Assembly: GCA_030686995.1 (NCBI GenBank)
Contig: CM060680.1
Span: 84,565,104-84,629,103 of the forward strand
DNA: 64,000 nt
DNA from: Artemisia argyi
Lineage: Eukaryota; Streptophyta; Magnoliopsida; Asterales; Asteraceae
Direction of reading: 5' to 3'
The notes under the pieces are model-generated. The model was not told where the DNA came from. It ran no database searches and worked only from the letters and a program-made list of their open reading frames with translations. A program made the position numbers and the translations under genes. Shown here one piece after another: positions 1-10,925 of the stretch. Position 1 is the stretch's first letter, and each line of letters opens with the position of its first letter.

Positions 1-978
1 CGTAACTTGGTTCTTGTATGCAACCACATCACAGAGATCGGAAGTTACTTCTTCTTCAGCGAATCTACACGATTTAATTATTGGATTATTATTAATATCT
101 TATTATAAGTCAGATTACTCGTTTTAGTCGGCTTTCTATTTTTTGTAACTTTCCATTTATAGAAGCTTTCCAAAAATAGTAACCTTCCATAATTAGTAAG
201 TTTCTGAATTAGCAATATTAGTCATTTATGCTCAAGGTTACCATTTAATCAAGTTAAAGTATTTAAAATGTCAATTATAATAGATTAGGGTTTATTATGA
301 TAGTTTATATAAGTTTAGGGTTCCAAATGCCATTATTATAAGTCTAGGGTTTAAAGATGTAATTATCACAAGTTTATTCATTTTACAATTTAACCCTTTT
401 AATTTAATAAATACCGAAACAAGCCCTAGTTCGCGCCTTTGTTTCCATTTTTATAAACCGAAACAACCACAACCCTTTGTCTCGTTATTTCACACGTTAA
501 ACTAACAAAATCTTTTTGAAAGACATCAAGTTGTGACCTCCCTTAGACCCATTCAAAACAAAAGAGATAAAATTGTGACACCATTTACAAGTCAGACCAA
601 AAGGATTAATCAAGTTCTAATTTTTCTTCTTTTCAATTCGCTTAGATATAAGGTTTTACCAAGCTTATGTCATGTGAAAAAAAGGTCAACACCGTACGTA
701 TACTCATGAGTCGAATAAACAACATGTAGGTCGAAACATGTACCAAAACAAAATTTCAAAACATGTTTTATAGGTCGATTACACAAGTTTTCGATTTGTT
801 TTCATGTGAAAATTTATGATTTTATGTAAGTCTTTAATCGAAAACATGCATGCAACTTCAGCCGATATCTAGTGACAACTCTTGCGATTTTATGTGAGTT
901 TTATTCTATTATAAACATGTATAAGCCGATTATAACAAGGTGACCAGTTTTCTTATTTCATGTTGTTTGTTTCCATGC
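1..978. other. AT-rich intergenic DNA, no gene seen
   Basis: I see no plausible exon, RNA gene or element end in this stretch. It is AT-rich with scattered short words such as ACATGT and TAGGGTT. It is the left flank of the solo LTR that follows; the last five bases before that LTR (GTATA, 979-983) are its target-site duplication. Confidence 0.5.
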
Positions 979-983
979 GTATA

Positions 984-2559
984 TGATAACATCAAATAGT
1001 TTCGTTATTTTAGTGTTAATTTCCCCCCTAATATTCTCATCTTTTGTGTTATTTTGTAAGGATATATGCTTTTATTTGTTTATATTCTGTTTTCAGGACA
1101 AAGATGTGCGAAGGAACGAAGAGATGCGGAATTGGAGGATTTAACATGAAGATTATTGAAGTATGCAGTATCTGCACCAACTACGGCGTAGAGGTGTATT
1201 ATACCTACGCCGTAGCTCACTCAGAAGACAAGAACGAAGTCCACCAAGACCTACGGCGTAGTCAGCATTATGATTACGGCGTAGTTTATCCAGCAAGACT
1301 TCTACGGGCGTAGCAACTATTCAAGCTATATTGTAGGTCCTCAAATCAAACAGTGAAGAACATCCGTGATCCTTGAAGAAACTACGGCATAGTTCCCCAT
1401 ATAACTACGCCGTAGAAAGTGCCAACAGAAGATCTACGCGTGTAGCACTTGATCAAGCTACGGCGTAGTTTAGTATTTCGAAGGCTACGGCGTAGCTAAC
1501 CCTAGAGCTACGCCGTAGTAGAGTCGGGCATTATAAATACCAGCCCTAAATTCTGAATTTTATATCATTCATTCCATACCATTACACCACACAGAAGTCC
1601 ATAGGAATTCAGGGAGCAAGGAGAACGTCATTCCACTTGCATACAAGTCATCTCCAAGGGAAGAATCACACTTCAATCATAAGTTTTATCCATTTTTAAT
1701 TCTTGTATTACGATTATGTTTTCATTCACAATGTTGAACATGATGTTTTCTGCATTTATTAATATGAGTAGCTAAACACCTCTTTGTATTAGCCTTGTTA
1801 TGAAATTATTATTATTATGATTTAGTTTTCTCGCATCTATTGTCGTTTTATTTGTATACTTACTTAGCTTGTCTCGGGACACTTTAGCTTGGGTAGCATT
1901 AATGATTGGTAGTCCCTTTTAGGCTTGGTGAATTGACCATAGGACCCATAGCCGATTAGGTGTGACTTGGTGATAGAAATATCACCATACATGTGCATTG
2001 ACCATAGGATCACCTACCAATTAGATGTGCTCAAAGAGTTAGAGGGGATGTAAGTTGCGACCTACCCGCATCCTGTTAGACTAGTCTAAGTTAGTAGAGG
2101 CGCTTAACGACTCTTGCATCTCGCTTCGAGGAACTCTTGCAATTTTAGGTTCTAAGAATAGGGCAAGGTGCAAGATAGGTTAGATGATTTGACCATCTGC
2201 GTCTATCGATATTAATCCCTAGATAAAACGATAGGATGCATTTAATTAGAAAACTTGTCATGATAATAACAAGAGTAATAACTAGGTTAACACTATTTCT
2301 CCCTACTGATTTTCCTTCGTTATTTATTTGCTTTTGTTATTTATTTTATTAGTTTTATTAATCTTTTAATTATAAACCCCCTTTTAAACGTGACATTAAG
2401 CTTAGATAATTTCCACACGCATAGCTCTTGTGACGACCTCGGCTTTACCATCTAGCTATACCTCACACGACCGGGTACACTGCCCGATAGTGCATTAGGT
2501 AGACCTTAGGTAAACGAGCAACTATAAATTATAAAACCTGGTCGGTAAAACCTGCATCA
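984..2559 (+). mobile_element. Solo LTR (1,576 bp) of an LTR retrotransposon
   Basis: The segment begins TGATAAC and ends CCTGCATCA, so it has TG...CA ends with TGAT/ATCA inverted termini. It is flanked by a perfect 5 bp duplication GTATA (979-983 and 2560-2564). A TATA-like TATAAATA near 1530-1537 and a long downstream part give a U3-R-U5 layout. No gag or pol lies inside, and no second LTR, primer-binding site or polypurine tract is seen beside it, so a solo LTR left by LTR-LTR recombination is the best reading. The class (Ty3/gypsy more likely than copia) cannot be fixed without coding sequence. Orientation is taken from the TATA box. Confidence 0.72.
1181..1518. repeat. Array of about 11 near-palindromic CTACG[G/C]CGTAG words
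   Basis: Seven exact 11-mers of CTACGGCGTAG or its reverse complement CTACGCCGTAG start at 1181, 1205, 1251, 1405, 1458, 1485 and 1508. Four variants start near 1274, 1302, 1382 and 1434. The repeats lie in the putative U3 of the solo LTR, upstream of its TATA box. Most neighbours are 23-29 bases apart, and the sequence between copies is not conserved, so this is a dispersed word array, not a simple tandem repeat. The word is CpG-rich and self-complementary apart from its central base. Function unknown; enhancer-like protein sites or methylation targets are possible. Confidence 0.8.
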
Positions 2560-2564
2560 GTATA

Positions 2565-3403
2565 CACATGTATATTTACAGCCGATTCACCAAGAAACAA
2601 AAGCGACATGACTGATCGAAATAAAGAAAGAGTAATCAAACATGGTTTAGAATTTGTTACCCTCGGAGCGTGACAAAAAGAAGGAAACTAGAACAAGATC
2701 GAGAATAAGCCAACACCACCACCGAATCAACAAAACCAAGCCCTCGTATCAAAACAAAACCCACGACTCGCCACCCCCTTGTCGAACCAAAAATCAGACC
2801 AAAATCAACACCACCTTCGTACCAACAATATACCACGATCAAGCCTCCAACAGGAAATCACAATCGAACCCTCTTGCACCCTCTTGAACCGAAAAATAAG
2901 TGGGAGAAAATACTTGCCGTCACTTGTGTTTTTAGAGTTTTAGGTTTTAGTTTTGTGTGAGTAAATAATCGGTATATTTAGATGATATGGGGTAAATTTC
3001 CAAAAGTTTGGGAGGTGCTTTAATGGGAAAAAAATCAATTTCAATCATCGAGATATCTAGACTTGTAATTTTGTAACTTTCCTTGTATGCAAAGTTGAAA
3101 TTTTCGGCCCATGTAATGTTTAAACGTGTGATGATCTTTTGTACCAAAACATGTAATTTTCAATTGTTATCCAAACTTTTATAATATGTACATTATGTAT
3201 TATTCAAATGCTAATGTTTTAAATACTTAGGTTAGTGATTTATTATTTATTTGTAATCACTTATTTATTTCTTATAGATTTTCAAAGTTGAGGGCAAAAT
3301 AGGTATTTCCAAAGTACAGAAATTTAGGGTTTTACATGTAGACAACCTTGAACATTGACGTTCCTTTTATATGTTGTGGCATAACTAAAAATGAAAAATA
3401 ATA
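2565..3403. other. Intergenic DNA, no gene seen
   Basis: A Pro/Thr/Lys-rich open frame of 77 codons at 2654-2887 lacks any recognisable domain and has an equally long antisense frame, so I do not call it. Nothing else is supportable here. Confidence 0.45.
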
Positions 3404-3601
3404 TACTTCCTCTTTCTCAAAATTATAGTCAATAATTTTTTTGGATGTCTCAAAATAAATGCCCACTTTTCTTTTTAAGTAATATAAAGATAATTTAGTG
3501 AGAGAATATTCAATTTGAGTGGTTGAAAATTATAAGAGTCTCACTTTTATTAAACTGTGTGATTATTGTCTCCTGACAAGAGTTTTGAGACGGAGGAAGT
3601 A
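3404..3601. mobile_element. Stowaway-type MITE (Tc1/mariner-like)
   Basis: The left end reads TACTTCCTC..CTCAAAAT. The right end, reverse-complemented, reads TACTTCCTCCGTCTCAAAAC. This gives inverted repeats of about 20 bp with flanking TA dinucleotides (3404-3405 and 3600-3601). Size (about 194 bp without the TA), AT-rich body, TA target and the CTCCGTCTCA-type terminus all fit Stowaway MITEs. No coding capacity. Confidence 0.8.
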
Positions 3602-5152
3602 CTAATTAAAACAAAAGAGCAAAATCGTCATTCACCTCCTAATAAACAACTCCCACCTACCTCAGTTAATCATTCATTTTATCATTTACCCAAAAAAAAA
3701 AAACCCATAAAACACATGTACTCTCTAAAGATCAAAGACCTATCCCTTAATAAAAAATTACCGTAAATCAACTATAAAAACTTGTTAAATCACATCAAAA
3801 TGAGAGGATCAAACATCAAGAGGTCGATTACGACAAAAATTATGACTCAAAACGAAAAATTACAATGCATGCGATTAATACATGTGATTTTCTGCTAGTA
3901 ATATGTAACATGAAAGCTAACTATAAAATTAAAAATGATTTAGAGTTTTGAATATTAAAAGAAAAACATTAAATTAATAGCTAATTCTCAATAATCCAAT
4001 GTTTAAACATAACCTCTCAAGAAGAAAATTAAATGAAAATAGTAAACATTATGTGTAACTTTTAAATATTGTAACTTTCTTTTTATTCTTACTTTAGTCA
4101 CGGGATTTCTCCCGTTTACCCTTAATACGTGCATTTTCACGTCTCTTGTTCCTTAGGTCTCATGGATTTCTTACTACAATCTTTTCAGGTTGTGTAACAC
4201 CTATAAACAATAAAATGATGCACCAAGATTAGTCTATGATATATCACATGTCATACACAAAATATGGTTTAGCACGGAACAAGATATGCATAGCATTACA
4301 ATATCACATATGATACACCTAAAGCAACACTCAAATACAAATTCTACTACTTAAACCACAATCTAACAACTTCTTGAGTTAAAAAAAAAAAAAAAAACAT
4401 TGTTTTCTACAAGAAATTTCAAAACACAATTAACAGATCCATAAGGAATATCATTAAAATCATTATTTATAAACAATTTAGGTGTTCTCCGACAGTTAAA
4501 GACTTGAAATATCAAAACATACATCTGATATAAGCATGAATGATGTTACCTACAGTCACACACTAATAATAATGAAATATCACAAGTAATAAACCACATG
4601 TGATCTAAGACATCTTAATTAAGCAGCAATTTACGGTATCAACATGTTAATATCACATGTCATATAACATATGTTTATTAGCCTACCCATGAAAACAATA
4701 TTAGCTGACCATATTAGTCACTCTTTGTTGGGCTAATTTTGTACCAATAGTATCTGACTAGGATTTGAACATAAATCAGTCTAAGTAAAGAATACTCTCT
4801 AATAATGAAATCATAGAGCAACTCAAGAAAACTCACTGATAATGAAATCAATGAGCAACCTCAGCAAAGTTCAAGTCATAGACATTGTCAAGGAAGCTGA
4901 ATATTATTTGAAGACATACTCACTAGTTGATGCGAGTCAGCTAGTAGGGAGAAGGAACTTATGCTGAAGGATAAAGGTTCATGAGGGGTTGGCAATACCC
5001 TGATGAACCTCTCAGCTTTCTGACTCCAACATAGCTTAGCTCAAAGTCCTTTGAACATTTAGGTAGGACTTTTCAAAGATGCAAATGAGCGGGATAAAGT
5101 GAATTTGGTGAAAAGTCAAAGCAAGTACGAGTTTGTGAAAGGCAGTGAACAG
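3602..5152. other. Intergenic DNA, no gene seen
   Basis: AT-rich sequence with an A tract near 4380-4397 and no supportable exon. It forms the left flank of the young copia element and joins directly, through the duplicated TGGGC, to the sequence at 17384. Confidence 0.45.
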
Positions 5153-5157
5153 TGGGC

Positions 5158-5563
5158 TGTTAGCATTAAAAATATGTATTATGAAGTGATGGTCATTCTC
5201 ATATTGTAACTTTGTGTCGTTTGTTAAATTTAGTAATTGTTTAGTCATTGGGCTTTGGACTTGGCAAGCTAATATGTTATTAGTTATGTTTCATAAGCCT
5301 TTATATAATCCATGTAACCAAGTCCAAGCCCAAGCCCATAGAAAGCCCATAGGGCATCTCATGTATCTTACTATTTAAACACCTCAAAGGTTCATTTGAG
5401 GTGTGTGCTTGTGTGTGTATTGTGTGTGTTTTTAATAAAAGTTCTCTTCATCTCTTATCTCTATTTCATACTAGTTAACGCCACACATACTATACCAAGT
5501 CACCATCTTTACTTCATCTTGTTCTTATATTGGTATTAAAGTTGATATATCTAAGGTCTTACA
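5158..5563 (+). repeat. 5' LTR of the copia element
   Basis: Begins TGTTAGCATT and ends GGTCTTACA, 406 bp. A TATTTAAA-like promoter box lies near 5371 and an AATAAA signal at 5434-5439, placing R between them. It is identical to the 3' LTR at 16973-17378. Confidence 0.96.
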
Positions 5564-5565
5564 AG

Positions 5566-5579
5566 TGGTATCAATCGCC
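5566..5579 (+). other. Primer-binding site (initiator tRNA-Met type)
   Basis: TGGTATCAATCGCC starts two bases after the 5' LTR. Its first eight bases match the plant copia primer-binding consensus TGGTATCA, complementary to the 3' end of initiator tRNA-Met. Confidence 0.85.
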
Positions 5580-5827
5580 TAACAATGATTTAGGAGTGTG
5601 TGGAAATCGTTTTCATCAAACTTTCTCTTTAAAAGTTTCGTTTTTTATGTAAAAACGTGTACTTTTCATTAAAAAGTTTTGATTTTTACGTGTTTTAGTG
5701 TTAAAGTTGTTGTTTTTATTGAAGTTTTAGTGATTCTAAGTGTTTTGGGAAAGATTTGATCATTTGAAACAAGTGAAAAAGGAGTTTTTGGGTGAAAAAA
5801 TCGTATTTTTGAAGTTTTTTGGTCATC

Positions 5828-6377
5828 CTACGCGTAACTTGGGTGAATAGTACGAATCTACAGCTGTGAACAGTACTTTCTGTCCTTTTTACGCATAAGA
5901 TTTGGTCAATACCCTTTTCTTACGCGTAATTTTAGTCAAAACCCTGTTTTTACGCGTTACTTGAAGTTTACGCGTTAAATCCTACGCGTAAGTTCCATTT
6001 CTACGCATAAGTCAGATCTTACGCATAAGATTTAATCTTACGCGTAAGTTTCAGAATTCTACGCATAACTTCATCAAAGGTTCTATCTTCGTGCTACGGT
6101 GACTCAGTACTTCCCTGACTTGGATAAGTTTGTGGAATACTTCGACACGGGATATCTTTCAAGCTTGGATAAGTTTGAGAGATCAATTTGGTTGAAAAAA
6201 CCTTACGCGTAACAATTCTTACGCATAAACTCTAAGTTTACGCGTAAAATCAAAGTTTACGCATAAACATTTTGTTTACGCATAACTTAGATCTTACGCA
6301 TAACTTACAGGTTACGCATAACATCTTACGCGTAAGATTATTCAAGGTTTACGCGTAAAATCAAGCTTTACGCGTAA
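5828..6377. repeat. Array of about 20 TTACGCGTAA palindromes in the retroelement leader
   Basis: Copies of the decamer TTACGCGTAA or one- or two-base variants (TTACGCATAA, CTACGCGTAA, CTACGCATAA, TTACGCGTTA) start at 5828, 5889, 5920, 5950, 5968, 5982, 6001, 6019, 6038, 6059, 6203, 6219, 6238, 6257, 6276, 6294, 6312, 6326, 6349 and 6368. The consensus is a perfect palindrome. In the second block most spacings are 18-19 bases while the spacers differ in sequence. The array lies between the primer-binding site and the gag start, in transcribed leader. Candidate roles: a dyad-symmetric transcription-factor site (the ACGCGT core resembles the CAMTA-type CGCG box), RNA hairpins or dimerisation, or CpG methylation targets. 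Confidence 0.9.
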
Positions 6378-6674
6378 GTTTTGGACTTTTGACTACCAAA
6401 CTTCAAACGGCCATAACTTTTGAACTGTAACTCCGTTTTCGACGAATCAGCTGTCAAAACGACCGCGAGACCGAGAAGAAGGACACGTTGAATAATCTAA
6501 AGATCATTCAAGCCCAGCTTCGAGGCCCAAATCTACTCTGAACGGAAGTTATTGAGGTTTTAAGGTTTCAGATCAAATTTTTCACCATAAAAACTTGCAT
6601 CAACTTACACTAAACACTACTCCTACTTCGTTGGAACGATCCAAGAATCAACTTTATCAATCTAGACTTCATCA

Positions 6675-9600
6675 ATGGCTACTCAGCAAGATATTCATGC
6701 AGCCGGTGCGGAAAACCGACCTCCAATGCTTGAAAAAGGTGGATATCTCCCATGGACAAGCCGCATGCTTCGTTACATCAAAACAAAGCCTGATGGTAAA
6801 CTAATGATCAACTCCATTACAAATGGTCCATTCAAGCCAAGACAAGTTCAAATTGAAGGTAATCCAAATGCAACACCTCCTACTCAACCATTTGTGCGTG
6901 AACAAACAGAAGCAGATTACACAGAGGAAGACAAGAAGCAGATCGCCGCTGATGATATGGCAATGCATTTAATCCAACTTGGATTACCACGGGAGATCTT
7001 TGCTGCGGTCGACAGCTGTGAAACTGCTTATGCTATGTGGGAACGTGTTAGAAGGATATGTCATGGAACAGAGATTGGACAACAGGACGTTGAGAACAAA
7101 CTTCTTACTGAATGGGAGAATTTCACATCCACTAAAGGTGAACAGATTGAATCTTACTACACAAGGTTTTGCACTTTGATGAATGAGTTAATCAGAAACA
7201 AGTTGACACCTCGAACAATTGCAACAAACATCAAATTCATCAATAACCTTCCAGAAGAATGGGGTCGTTATGTTACAATTGTCAATCAAACAAAGGATTT
7301 ACATAAGGTGAATTATGATCAACTCTATGACTTTTTGAAGCAAAACCAAGCTGAGGCTAATGAAGTAAGGAAAGAAAGATTGGCAAAGAATCATGATCCT
7401 CTCGCATTAATTGCTACTACACCAACACCGTTACCAGTGAACACTCAACAACCATCATCATCTTCAACTCACAACTACATGCAACCATCATGCATTCTAC
7501 AACCAACACCGGTCTACCAACAACAGTTCTTCCCACAGCAACAACATGTTATTCCACAACAGCAATACCCACATTTCCAAGAACCAGAATTCACTGACAA
7601 TGATGAAGCTACTGCAGCCTTGACTCAAGCGTTTGCTTTTCTGACAAAAGCTTTCCAAGGACGCTATTCTACACCAACAAACAACAACCAAAGGATTTCA
7701 TCGAACACTCGCAATAAGCAGGTTGCTCAGCCGAGTTTCAATATGGGCAACGGAGGCCAAATGGTTGGAGTTTATGGGAATCAGCAAGGATATACTACTG
7801 GAATTAACATGGGGAATCAGAATATGCTAAATGCAGGGAATCAGAATGCAGGAAATCAGTATGGTCAGTATGCAGGGAATCAGATGGGTCAGTTTGTTGT
7901 AAATCAGAGGGGTCAGAATGTTGGTAATCAGGCAATGGGTAATCAGAATAGAAATGTTGCAGCTCCAGTAGTTGGGAATTTGGGAAATGTGAATCAGGGT
8001 AATCCGGTAAAGTGTTTCAACTGCCAGGGTGTAGGTCATATGGCAAGGAACTGTCCTACTAAGCCGAACAAGAAAGATCTAGCGTACTTGCAGAAAGCAG
8101 TGATGTTGGCACAAAAGGCAGAGGCAGGATTTCAGTTGAACGCAGAGGAGAATGATTTTATGGCTCTTATGGATGACATGGAAGATAGAGAGGATATCGA
8201 TGCGAACTGCATATTCATGGCGAATCTTCAGGAAGCTAAGTATGACACGGATTCTGACACACTTCCTGTTTATGACACCAATGCACCATCTGAGGTATCA
8301 AACTTCAACACATGTCACAATAATGATATATTTGATATGTCTCCTCATGAGGAACAGCATTCTGAGAAGCTAGCACCCACTTATGATACATACCTGGACA
8401 CGCCAAGTAGTAGCAATACTCCTTCAGCAACTCCAGATGTGAATCATAATGGAGGCTTCGTTTCACAGCATGCTGAGAATGATGAGGAAACACGTGCTTT
8501 GTTTGAATCATTATTGAATAATTGTCGTATTGAAATTGAGAATGTGAAAAAGGTCAATCGCGATGTTAAGGCCGCGAATGTTAAATTGACCGCTGAGCTT
8601 GAGAGTTACAAAGAAAACGTTAAAGCTTTTGAATTTCATAACAAAAGATTGTCTGAATTAGAAACTGGTTATCAAAATTCCGTTTCAAGGGAAAAACAAT
8701 TGCAACTCAAGTTTGATACACTTGATGTTAATTCTTTCAAAAAGATAAAATCTTTAACCGCGGAAATTTCTGATTTACAAAACCAACTTTCTAAACAAAA
8801 ATCAGCTTATACCAATCTTGAAAAAGAAAGGGACGAGTTGAAAAAGGACTTTGCAAAGAAAGAAGACAAACTTTTGGCCGAAATCGTAGAGTCAGAACAC
8901 ATGATTGCTCATTTAGAAGAATTGGTGGTTAAGTCGGGTCAGTCAAGTCAAACAATGAAAATGATTTCAAATCAAACTAATCCGGTTTACCATACGAAAC
9001 ATAAAGTGGCTCTCGGTAACAACACCCCAAGTAATCTCAAGAAAGCTCAGCAAGAACAGAATGTTTTGTATAATGGTAATGTGATTTACACTAAACATGA
9101 TCCTCCCGTCGTTCGGGATTCTGTGCAAACGATAGAACATGTCGAAGAGAGCATCTCTAAAATGAAACAAAAGGATTTGAAACCCATTGACTACAACAAA
9201 TTGAACAAACTTTCGGGAATTACCTTTGTTCCACAAAAAGAACCATCTGTGTTTTCCATAAAACGACCATTCTCAAAAATGTTTTCTAAGAAAGTAATTG
9301 TTTCCAAATCTCTTTCAAAAATGGAACAAATTTCTTCTAACAACACTTTTAATACAAGTGAGGCTAGAGAAATTTTGGATGACGTTAAAAAGAGAATTCA
9401 AGAACTTCAAAATATTGTTGCTTCTAAAACTACAATCGATATTAACAACTGGCATTCCAGTTTTCATATTGAGCAGAAAAAAGTTTTTGAAAACGAAATT
9501 ACTATCCCACTGAATAACATCAGTGCGAGGGTAATTCATTTTGAACGTGCTTTCTTAAAAGAAACGGCCGACTTTGTCAAGGACCACAAATCCCTGGTAA

Positions 9601-10925
9601 ACGAAGCTAATGATACTCGTGAAAACATGAATGTTTTGGAAAACCTAAATGATTCTCTCTTCGAAGCTGTTATGACCACTGACATTATGTCCATCATTTT
9701 ACAAACATATTCTGTTCAAGACGATGAAAGACTGAGAGCTGAGACCTCCGAAATTGTTTTAAAATATGAAAATGCTCTTATAAAGCTTGAAAAAGAAAAT
9801 GTGTCATATTTTAAACAACTTGATCGAAAAAAGGAGGAATGCAAGTATGACAAATTGTCGTATGAGCGTGCCTTAAAGAACATGAAAGAGCAAAATGATC
9901 TCTTCAGGGCTCAGCTTGAAAGTCAAAAAGGAAAGGGTGAGGAAACTAAGTTTGCAAAACCATTGACTTCGGAGAAACCAACTGTTTCAAACACGGTTCA
10001 AAAACCAAAGATGTCAATTTCAAGGTTTGCTCCAAAAGTCAATGAGAAAAAAGATTTGACAAAACCAGTCACTCCAACATCCTTACCCAAGAAAAGTGAA
10101 AATGAAAAGATTGTTGATAAAGGAAAAGCGGTTGTCGAAACACCAAAAGTGATAGCACCTGGCCTTTTTAGGATTAGTCCCACTAGTGCGTCTGCCTCAA
10201 CATCTAAGACAAATGACAAGTGCATAAAGGCTAATTCTAAAGAATCTAGGGATGCTAAAAAGGACAACAATATAAATCCTAACGCGTGTGCCTTACCTTC
10301 TACAGGATTAGAAAGCACCTCTAGGAGCAGCAGACTAAAGCCTAGGAGCAATACAAGGAACAATAGAGTCTCGCCTGTTTCTAAGAGTAGTTGCAAGAAT
10401 AAAGCTGAAGAAGTAGAAGAACACCCTAGGAATTTATCGCTTTGTAATAAGAGACATGGTTCATCTGAATGTAATGTCACAAGTACTGTTTCTAATGCAT
10501 GTAATGACTCTGTTTGTTTAATATGCAAGAAATGTTTAATTAATGATGTTCATGATGAATGTGTTTCTAAGAAGGTGAATGTTATGCCTAAACAGAAGTA
10601 TGTTCCAAAGGGAACTAGTGCCAGATCAAGATCTATAGAAAGATTAGTTGCACGCTTTAGGTCTACCACTAGTAGTCGAATGCCTAGGAACTACCTTAAG
10701 TTTTGTATGTGGATACCAACGGGTAGAGAGTTCACTCTTAAGGACGGCAAATTAGAAATAACTCAAGCTAAACAAGTAGCAACTGTCTATGAGTGTGATT
10801 CTGCTTTTACTCCTAACCCCATGGAACCAAATTCAACACGGTTTCCAAATACAAACTCTTCTGTTCTTGGCAGGTTATCGAAATATGTCTTTGGATCGTC
10901 GACTCGGGTTGCTCCAAGCACATGA
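6675..10925 (+). CDS. gag: Copia gag polyprotein with long coiled-coil extension (1,416 aa)
   Basis: This is the structural protein that packages element RNA into cytoplasmic particles. The N-terminus (about residues 15-35, [13 protein letters not shown]) and the region to about residue 215 look like the copia gag (UBN2-type) domain. A Gln/Pro-rich stretch (about 255-300) and a Gly-Asn-Gln-rich repeat (about 365-440) follow. A zinc knuckle CX2CX4HX4C uses C447, C450, H455 and C460. About 500 residues of mostly charged, heptad-like coiled coil (about 600-1090) come next, then a Lys/Ser/Pro-rich stretch and a Cys cluster (C1281, C1284, C1287, H1293, C1296). Such length is far above a minimal copia gag. 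The frame ends in an ATGA overlap with the pol frame. The start at 6675 is the first ATG giving the conserved gag N-terminus. Confidence 0.93.
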   Translation: MATQQDIHAAGAENRPPMLEKGGYLPWTSRMLRYIKTKPDGKLMINSITNGPFKPRQVQIEGNPNATPPTQPFVREQTEADYTEEDKKQIAADDMAMHLIQLGLPREIFAAVDSCETAYAMWERVRRICHGTEIGQQDVENKLLTEWENFTSTKGEQIESYYTRFCTLMNELIRNKLTPRTIATNIKFINNLPEEWGRYVTIVNQTKDLHKVNYDQLYDFLKQNQAEANEVRKERLAKNHDPLALIATTPTPLPVNTQQPSSSSTHNYMQPSCILQPTPVYQQQFFPQQQHVIPQQQYPHFQEPEFTDNDEATAALTQAFAFLTKAFQGRYSTPTNNNQRISSNTRNKQVAQPSFNMGNGGQMVGVYGNQQGYTTGINMGNQNMLNAGNQNAGNQYGQYAGNQMGQFVVNQRGQNVGNQAMGNQNRNVAAPVVGNLGNVNQGNPVKCFNCQGVGHMARNCPTKPNKKDLAYLQKAVMLAQKAEAGFQLNAEENDFMALMDDMEDREDIDANCIFMANLQEAKYDTDSDTLPVYDTNAPSEVSNFNTCHNNDIFDMSPHEEQHSEKLAPTYDTYLDTPSSSNTPSATPDVNHNGGFVSQHAENDEETRALFESLLNNCRIEIENVKKVNRDVKAANVKLTAELESYKENVKAFEFHNKRLSELETGYQNSVSREKQLQLKFDTLDVNSFKKIKSLTAEISDLQNQLSKQKSAYTNLEKERDELKKDFAKKEDKLLAEIVESEHMIAHLEELVVKSGQSSQTMKMISNQTNPVYHTKHKVALGNNTPSNLKKAQQEQNVLYNGNVIYTKHDPPVVRDSVQTIEHVEESISKMKQKDLKPIDYNKLNKLSGITFVPQKEPSVFSIKRPFSKMFSKKVIVSKSLSKMEQISSNNTFNTSEAREILDDVKKRIQELQNIVASKTTIDINNWHSSFHIEQKKVFENEITIPLNNISARVIHFERAFLKETADFVKDHKSLVNEANDTRENMNVLENLNDSLFEAVMTTDIMSIILQTYSVQDDERLRAETSEIVLKYENALIKLEKENVSYFKQLDRKKEECKYDKLSYERALKNMKEQNDLFRAQLESQKGKGEETKFAKPLTSEKPTVSNTVQKPKMSISRFAPKVNEKKDLTKPVTPTSLPKKSENEKIVDKGKAVVETPKVIAPGLFRISPTSASASTSKTNDKCIKANSKESRDAKKDNNINPNACALPSTGLESTSRSSRLKPRSNTRNNRVSPVSKSSCKNKAEEVEEHPRNLSLCNKRHGSSECNVTSTVSNACNDSVCLICKKCLINDVHDECVSKKVNVMPKQKYVPKGTSARSRSIERLVARFRSTTSSRMPRNYLKFCMWIPTGREFTLKDGKLEITQAKQVATVYECDSAFTPNPMEPNSTRFPNTNSSVLGRLSKYVFGSSTRVAPST

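Noticed and set aside
1044..1313. 89-codon Cys/Tyr-rich frame
   Set aside because: Lies in the solo LTR and is partly built from the CTACGGCGTAG words.
5828..6377. CRISPR-like spacing of short repeats
   Set aside because: Repeats are only 10 bases, spacers vary from 4 to over 100 bases, the host is a plant and no cas gene exists; it is a retroelement leader.
9998..10528. 176-codon minus-strand Leu/Phe/Ser-rich frame
   Set aside because: It is exactly antisense to the gag coding sequence, whose domains and motifs are convincing.
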